A stretch of DNA of 64,000 bases from Rhododendron vialii. Its lineage: Eukaryota > Streptophyta > Magnoliopsida > Ericales > Ericaceae. Position numbers and translations under genes: made by a program. The DNA lies in the NCBI RefSeq assembly GCF_030253575.1, contig NC_080569.1, positions 11,973,001 through 12,037,000 on the forward strand, in the 5' to 3' direction. The notes beneath the pieces were generated by a model that worked only from the letters and a program-made list of their open reading frames with translations, had not been told where the DNA came from and did not search any database. Positions 58,403-64,000 of the stretch are shown here, one piece after another (within the stretch, counting starts at the first letter, position 1; every line of letters begins with the position of its first letter).

Positions 58403-59390
58403 TCGTAGCATATATATTTTCTGTTTAATTGGAACTTGAATTTAATCTTAAGGAAAAATTTCTTTCGTTTTCTTAATTAATTTATTAGCAAGAGAAAGTT
58501 ATTACTACCCTTTGATAAATGATTTCCAAAAATTAAAGAGATTGAGAGCACGAAGACATCACAACGAAGAGAAAACATCCCCAACTATGTTGATACACTG
58601 GACCCCAAGAGAAACGGTAAATGGTTAGCCAGGAGCCTTCCAAAAGTGCAAAAATGCAAAAGGCCAAAGTGAAACAGCAACACATTAAAACGATAGCATG
58701 CCCCTAATAACAAATTAATGACTCTCTTAATAACAATAGAGTAACCAGAAATTGTATCACCAGCAGCACCATCACTAAAGTAGCATCCAATTCCAATAAC
58801 ATCAACCAAGGATATCCAGAGCCAACAACACCAGCAACACAGAAGCAACACCAGAACAAACCATAAGAAATGAGCACCAAAACCAGTAAAACTAACCAGA
58901 CATAGTAGCAGAACATGTAGCTGTAGAGAAGCGAAAACTAGATTATGCCGCCCTTATGCAATTACATTCAAAAACTGCATTAACACGGTTCTTGTGTTTT
59001 GTTTGTACCCTCCCAAATTGGACCCCGGAACCAGCACTTTTTGTTGGAAAATTTCCAGATATTGTGAATGAAAATAGGGGCATTCGGAGGGTCTCCCAAG
59101 ACAACCGAAAAGGCTTCCCGTTGATACATTGTATCTGTCCTTCAATTTTCAACAGTTTTCAGCTACATAATACCCCATTATGTATGGTTTGTATTATGTA
59201 TGGTTTATGGCAGTATTAAAGTTCCTATTCAATACAGCAGTTTTCCCCAATTCAATTGCTGTGAATTCAATACCTCGAATCAATTCCAGGCTGTTACGAA
59301 GACTATCAGAGATGTATATAATGGGTAGTTCGTTCTTCATTCTGAACGAAGTTCACGAGTTCCCTAAGTCACTCTGATATATCGTTCTTG
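58403..59390. other. Gene-free spacer
   Basis: 58590-58930 is CA/AC-rich on the + strand and resembles a LINE or retroposon 3' region read in reverse, but no tail or duplication was found. The frame at 58956-59219 has no recognised domain. Confidence 0.4.
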
Positions 59391-59401
59391 TGAGAGAAAT
59401 A

Positions 59402-59650
59402 GAGAGGCAGACGTTTGTTCAGTTTGCCAAGGCAGTCGAAGGAGGTGTTCTGAAGGCTTGTGGTTTAGCCGAGCCAACCCTGGGAGGAAGACGCTGACAA
59501 ATCCTACTACACCCATGGTAGGCGGTGAATCTTTCTTAAGCTTGTTGGGAAAAAGGGGATTTGTCAGCGTCTTCCTCCCATGGTTGACTCGGCTAGACCC
59601 CAAGCCGCCGGAACACCACCGTTGACTGCCTTGGCAAATTGACTACTGTC

Positions 59651-59660
<10 letters not shown>
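59402..59660. repeat. Long hairpin with coding-like arms
   Basis: Arm 59402-59504 pairs with 59557-59660 across a 52-bp loop; identity is roughly 85% by eye, and perfect over GGAGGAAGACGCTGACAAAT. The + arm and the minus arm encode related peptides, QFAKAVEGGVLKACGLAEPT and [20 protein letters not shown], both followed by LGGRR or MGGRR and a stop. It may be an inverted duplication of a gene end. Confidence 0.75.

Positions 59661-59744
<84 letters not shown>
59654..59744. repeat. (CT)n microsatellite
   Basis: About 45 uninterrupted CT repeats directly beside the hairpin arm. Confidence 0.95.
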
Positions 59745-59747
<3 letters not shown>

Positions 59748-61152
59748 GAATATCAGAATATGATGGAGTGTTGTGAATTTTCTAGTGCCAAATGGAGAAC
59801 GAGATACTCCAATATATACACATCAAGTGACCCTGTGTAACACCCAGAATTGATTTCAGCCATGAATAAGGGAGAATCAACACACAAAACTGCCAGAATG
59901 AATTGCAAGTGTAAATACCGCCATTAACCTGTATTCATGGGGGTAATAACTAGCTAAAACTACTAGAAATTTGTATAGCCTCTTCCAAATTCAATGAACC
60001 AATGGGAGCCCTTTCAGTTGCCTCGGAAGACCCTCCGAACGTCCCAATTATCATTCACATAATCTGGAAATTTTCCACGAGTTTGAATAAAAGTGTACAA
60101 TCCCTTTTACAATTTTTGGCCCAAGAACAACATTCAAACTAATATTCAAGATGTAAGCGCGGAGTTGACAGATAAAGATAAAGAATGGTAAATGCTGATT
60201 TTGTTCTTCAAGCTTTTCTGTCACACTTCTTTTCTTTTTGGTTCTATTTATGCTTGGAGTGACGAGATAATTGAAGGCAGCTCCACTAGCCGTTGGAGCA
60301 ATTTGTTTAGCCAATAAATCTTGCTTTGAATTGTTTCCTTCTTCAACTTTTGAAACCAAATATTCCATTTCTCCATCCACTAGCCGTTAGTATATCTTCT
60401 AGTAGCCAATCAATTCTTTGGTTTCCTTTTCTTTGCCACTAATCTGCAAGCCATGTAATATGGGAATTTCCATTAGCCGTTGGAGTTAAATCTCATAAAT
60501 CGTGTAACCAATAATTCCTTTCATTTAAAGCATGTTCTAACCAATTAAGTTAGGAAAAGATTTGTCCATAACACCCAACCAAAAGTAAACTAGCTAATCA
60601 AACCAGCACTCTTAACACCCAACCAAAAGTAAACTAGCTAGTAGCAAAACGCCAAACCATTACTTCTCACACCAGATTATGCAGCCAAACTAGATTATAC
60701 CGTCCTTGCGATATAGTAACATCCCAACATATGCAGTATTACAACAATTGTGGGGCATGTACCCTCCCAACAGTAGCTCCAAAAAAAAAATTCCAAAATA
60801 GCCAAAAACCAATAATCCTCACACCCGAACCACAGAAATGGGCCTAAATGAAGATGTAGGTTGACTCGGTTCTCGCTCCCGTGTAAATTCAATTTATCGT
60901 TAGTTTGCAATTACTATTGTCGCTCCAAATTTCATTCTATTGAGATGTGACTCTAGTATGCAAATTTCATTCTTGCTATTGATTCATAGCCACAACCAAA
61001 CGTGGGAAGAGGATCGATTATTAATTCAATCTCAATTCCTCCAATTCCATTCTATTCTAATTTGCATTCTACCACATCCAACCAAACGCAGCCTTAGTAT
61101 TTGCATTTTGGAACTATAAACAATTGAAGGGGCCAGTTTGGGAAGTCACTAA
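59745..61152. other. Gene-free spacer
   Basis: No gene is recognised. The 28-bp phrase AACACCCAACCAAAAGTAAA occurs at 60569 and again at 60613. The word ACTAGATTAT(G/A)CCG recurs at 58938 and 60689. Confidence 0.45.
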
Positions 61153-61391
61153 GAGCCCGTTCCAGAAACCTTCTTAAAAAATAAGCAGCTTATTTCACAT
61201 TTTCAAATTCAAAAATAATATAAATAAAAAATAATTTTTCAATTTTTTTTGTATCGTATAAAAGAACTCGGTGAGATCTTTCAAATAAGATTCATATTGC
61301 ATATTTTTAGATTTTAATAAACCTATAATTTTTGAGCTTGAAATTGCCTTCTTAAAAAATAAGGACTTTTTTTTCATTCTGGAACGGGTCC
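61153..61391. mobile_element. Harbinger (Tourist-like) MITE, TAA target
   Basis: 239 bp flanked by TAA (61150-61152 and 61392-61394). Ends are GAGCCCGTTCCAGAAACC and, reverse-complemented, GGACCCGTTCCAGAATGA. It is the same family as the insertion in the copy 3 promoter (26405-26645). It lies about 150 bp upstream of the ATP10-like gene leader. Confidence 0.88.
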
Positions 61392-61501
61392 TAAATGGGC
61401 CTAAAATGAAGAAAGAAGCCCCTTATCCATTCGCTCTTTTTTGGGACCCCTGCGGCCCACTTGGGCCCAAAAAACAGTCAGTTGTCCGGACTGGAGGAGG
61501 A

Positions 61502-61502
<1 letters not shown>

Positions 61503-61537
<35 letters not shown>
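61503..61537 (+). repeat. (GA)n in the leader of the ATP10-like gene
   Basis: About 17 GA repeats ending 21 bp before the ATG at 61559. GA/CT tracts in plant leaders are common and can act as GAGA-type elements; that role here is inference. Confidence 0.85.
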
Positions 61538-61538
<1 letters not shown>

Positions 61539-61558
61539 GAAGCGAAACGAGATCGAAG

Positions 61559-64000
61559 ATGTTGCGATGGAAGCGACTGAGCTCTACGGCACCGGAAATT
61601 CTCAGTCGTCGACTCTTGCTCACGCTCGAAGGTATTAGTCCCTTCTCTCTCATCCCTTCGCACCATCCATCACGAAGGACGTCGAATCGCTTTCTCGATA
61701 TTTACCAGGTCTCCCACCCATCTTTTCCTTTTCTTCCCTTTCCGAGGAACTTCCCTATGGTTCTTCTACTGTAAATATTTACCTTTTGATTACAGATTGG
61801 AAACAAAGCTGCAATCGAGAAAGAGCGTGCTCGGCTGTACGTATGTTGTGTATATAGAAACGTGAGATGAATTTTGAACTCTTCCGCTTAATTGATGATG
61901 ATAATGTTATGATCTCGGGCAGTGCAGATGAGATGAATCGAGGTTACTTTGCTGACATCTCTGAGATGAAGCAACACGGTGGTAAGGTACCATTAACTTT
62001 ACATTTCCAAATTCCAATTGCTGTATTGTAACTCATGTGAAATTTATGTTCAACTTTAGTGTTTACTTTTTAGTTTGGGTTGAGAGGAATTGAGGCGTAC
62101 GTGCTAACTGAGTACTAACTGAGTAATGCTAATTAGATTATAAAATGCTTATGTGGCGCTACCATGTAAATACTCCCTCCGTTACCATTTTTTAGTCCCT
62201 CGTTCCATTATAACCGGATAGTAAATTGAATATATTTTTCAATTGGGAACACTTTTTATATGCAATATGTATCTTGTTTGATAGCTCTCGATCAGTATTA
62301 TTAAACAAAGTTTTCAAAATCATCTAAAACCTCATAGATTACAAGATATAATCAATTGAAAAGTGGCATGGACTCATAGATTACAAGATACAATCAATTG
62401 AGATTAAATTCTTTACACCGTCGGTGTAAACATTTGTTTCCTCCAAATCAATTACATTGCGCCACGTCGTCATGTTCTATTGATTGGGACCACTATTTTG
62501 TTCTATTGATTGGGACCACTGTTTTGCGACGTAGCGCAATGTAATTGATTTGGAGGAAACAAATGTTTACACCGGCGGTGTTAAGAATTTATTCTCTAAT
62601 CAATTGAAAAGCGGCATGGACTCCAAAGGACTAAAAATTTGGACGAGGGAGTACATTATTGGTTACAGAAATAATTGGGTGGGGCCTTTTTGCTAATGTG
62701 CCCACCTATGTGCTAATGTGTTAGTGTCACATAAGCATCTAGTACACTAGTTATTAAACATCAATTGTCCTTAGCATCAACCCTAAGGAGTTGGTTGAAT
62801 GGAAGGATAATAGTAAGTAAAGAGGCTAGTCAAGATGCACACAAGTTGACTAAGACGCCCAGTTATGAAAAAAAAAAAGTTGTCATTGGCATTACTTGGT
62901 GCTACATGGACAATTTCGTAGAATCATTTCATTGTGAACATTTCTACTAGATTAAAGATCATGTATGTTCATATGCTGCTATGCATTGTCTGGTGTTGCT
63001 AGTTTGTAATTAAATGTAGTGGTGTTGCTTCATGTAGATTGCAGCAGCCAACAAGATTATAATCCCGGCAATGGCAGCTGTGAAATTTCCAGGACTAGAA
63101 GTAAATTTTACAGATGGTACAGCTCTTAAGCTGCCCATTACATCCAATGGCAATGATGTCGATGCTTGCAAGTCCAGTGTCCCGAAGGCAACCTTACTAT
63201 GTCTTTCTTTCCGAGCTAGTTCTCAGGTTTGAAGTACATGGTTCGCCAATCATACTTTGCATTATTACTAAAATGGTTGAAATTAATTCGCAAGGACAAT
63301 AGTTCATACAATGCATTCCTATACATTGTTTATTTGAAATTTAATTGCAAGAGATTCTTTTAGGAAGGCCAATGCCTTGTTTGGATCGTAACTTGAAAAA
63401 AATTTCCCAACTCAAAAAATACTCATTACCCCTACTCCTAATCATTACTCTCATTATCTCCAATCATTACTCTTATTTCTCTCTCTATATCTCTCCACTC
63501 ATTACCCCAATCTCCAATTATTACCCTACTTTCTCTCTCCATCATTACCCAAAAATTCTTTTCAAATTTTCCAAAGTTGTCATCAAAACACAGCACAAGT
63601 CATCCTTCCTTATGACTGTTGCAGGGCTTTCATATGAAGTTCCAAATAGCAGTATATTCCAGTTTTCCAACCAATGAGCAAAAATGTATAAATTTGGCTG
63701 GTAATCCCACAGGTAGAAGTAAATGAGGACTGTTTAACCACTGTGGTGGGAAGTATTATTAAAGTATATGGTTCCAAACAGGTGATTGGTAGAAGAGGTT
63801 TCAGTTTCACCCTTTTATTTCTTCTCTCTCTCCAAATACCGGCCCAAATGACCAGAAAACGAGGAGCAATGAATGGATACATATTCCGCCCTGTGTTTCC
63901 GCCTCTAAAAGATTAGAGAAGAAATAAGAATAGGACATGTTTGGACATGTATTTGCAAAATGAAGGGAGCTTCCCATTGGCGTTCATATCCACGACATGT
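61559..64000 (+). CDS. ATP10: Mitochondrial ATP10-like ATP synthase assembly factor, 5' part
   Basis: Four exons are visible: 61559-61708, 61796-61836, 61923-61986 and 63038-63226, joining in frame with GT-AG introns; the last exon ends on a phase-0 donor and the rest lies beyond the window. The N-terminus MLRWKRLSSTAPEILSRRLL is Arg/Ser/Leu-rich without acids at the start, a typical mitochondrial presequence. Then come RGYFADISEMKQHGGK, IIIPAMAAVKFPGLEV and KATLLCLSFRASSQ, which I recognise as the plant ATP10 family. The yeast protein helps assemble the Fo part of ATP synthase at the inner membrane. About 148 residues are seen of an expected 230-290. The GA-rich leader and the ATG choice fit. 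The family call rests on motif memory only. Intron 3 contains nested MITEs. Confidence 0.72.
62173..62650. mobile_element. Stowaway MITE in ATP10-like intron 3
   Basis: 478 bp with ends CTCCCTCCGTTACC and, reverse-complemented, CTCCCTCGTCC, flanked by TA. It is larger than usual because another MITE is nested inside. The word AATCAATTGAAAAG(T/C)GGCATGG occurs on both sides of the inner element. Confidence 0.8.
62407..62589. mobile_element. MITE nested in the Stowaway element
   Basis: 183 bp with nearly perfect 63-bp terminal inverted repeats: AATTCTTTACACCGTCGGTG on the left, AATTCTTAACACCGCCGGTG from the right, then both GTTTCCTCCAAATCAATTAC. The loop contains a 26-bp tandem pair around TTCTATTGATTGGGACCACT. 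Confidence 0.85.
63368..63787. mobile_element. Possible MITE in ATP10-like intron 4
   Basis: The left end CCTTGTTTGGATC and the reverse-complemented right end CCTGTTTGGAACC resemble the GTTTGG ends of common plant MITEs. The interior 63410-63560 repeats CATTAC and CTCTC words. No target duplication was found, so this is tentative. Confidence 0.4.

Noticed and set aside
58585..58916. Cys/Leu/Trp-rich minus-strand frames resembling membrane peptides
   Set aside because: They arise from CA-rich repeats on the + strand. No start context and no homologue recognised.
59564..59746. Frame with a long Arg-Glu repeat
   Set aside because: The repeat is simply translation of the (CT)n microsatellite. 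Only the peptide from the hairpin arm is of interest.
63624..63684. Next exon of the ATP10-like gene
   Set aside because: A TTGCAG acceptor-like site exists but the following translation does not resemble ATP10, and it lies inside a probable MITE.
1..64000. tRNA, rRNA or CRISPR features
   Set aside because: I saw no tRNA cloverleaf sequence, rRNA core motifs or regularly spaced repeats. The tRNA-like words seen are retroelement primer-binding sites.

Overview
This is nuclear DNA from a flowering plant, most likely a eudicot. It is AT-rich, its genes have GT-AG introns, and it carries Gypsy and Copia LTR retroelements, hAT, Mutator, Harbinger and Stowaway-like elements, LINE tails, long GA/TA microsatellites and two nuclear copies of a plastid ndhA fragment. 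I cannot name the species.

The real gene content is a direct tandem family of four serine carboxypeptidases of peptidase family S28 (lysosomal Pro-X carboxypeptidase-like, PRCP), all on the + strand, plus the start of one unrelated gene at the right edge. Every S28 copy has the same nine-exon structure with identical intron phases. Copy 1 (2064-12230) is a pseudogene with frameshifts in exons 2, 5, 6 and 9 and a damaged acceptor before exon 7. Copies 2 (19007-21871, 504 aa), 3 (26924-32894, 497 aa) and 4 (54274-57795, 499 aa) splice by hand into open frames and keep the Ser-Asp-His triad. The right-edge gene (from 61559) encodes a mitochondrial presequence followed by an ATP10-like F1Fo-ATP-synthase assembly factor and runs out of the window.

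Layout: 1-1960 holds retroelement debris, a plastid ndhA fragment and the conserved S28 upstream block. 2064-12230 is copy 1, with a block of about 4.5 kb of elements in intron 5 and a 1.7-kb Mutator-like element in intron 6. 12.2-18.4 kb is gene-poor (Stowaway MITE, a 42-base C run, a truncated LINE with a 16-bp duplication). 19.0-21.9 kb is copy 2. 22.8-26.2 kb has a MITE and a 2.5-kb hAT-type element. 26.9-32.9 kb is copy 3, whose intron 6 contains a complete gag-only LTR element in antisense. 33-36.9 kb is MITE-rich. 36.9-46.7 kb is a three-level nest: a broken Copia element, split by a solo LTR of about 2.5 kb, itself split by a gag-protease-only Gypsy element. 47-53.9 kb is gene-free and includes paired foldback MITEs and an inverted copy of the S28 upstream block. 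54.3-57.8 kb is copy 4. 58.4-61.1 kb is gene-free with one long inverted repeat. 61.5-64 kb is the ATP10-like gene.

Because the paralogues share introns and flanks, each serves as an empty-site control for insertions in the others. That logic gave precise ends and target-site duplications for the Mutator, hAT, gag-only LTR and intron-8 insertions. I saw no tRNA, rRNA, CRISPR or prokaryotic feature, and no clearly new biochemical system. The most unusual items are the gag-only elements, the Gypsy copy that lacks a polypurine tract, the apparent inversion upstream of copy 4, and a hairpin whose two arms encode similar peptides.
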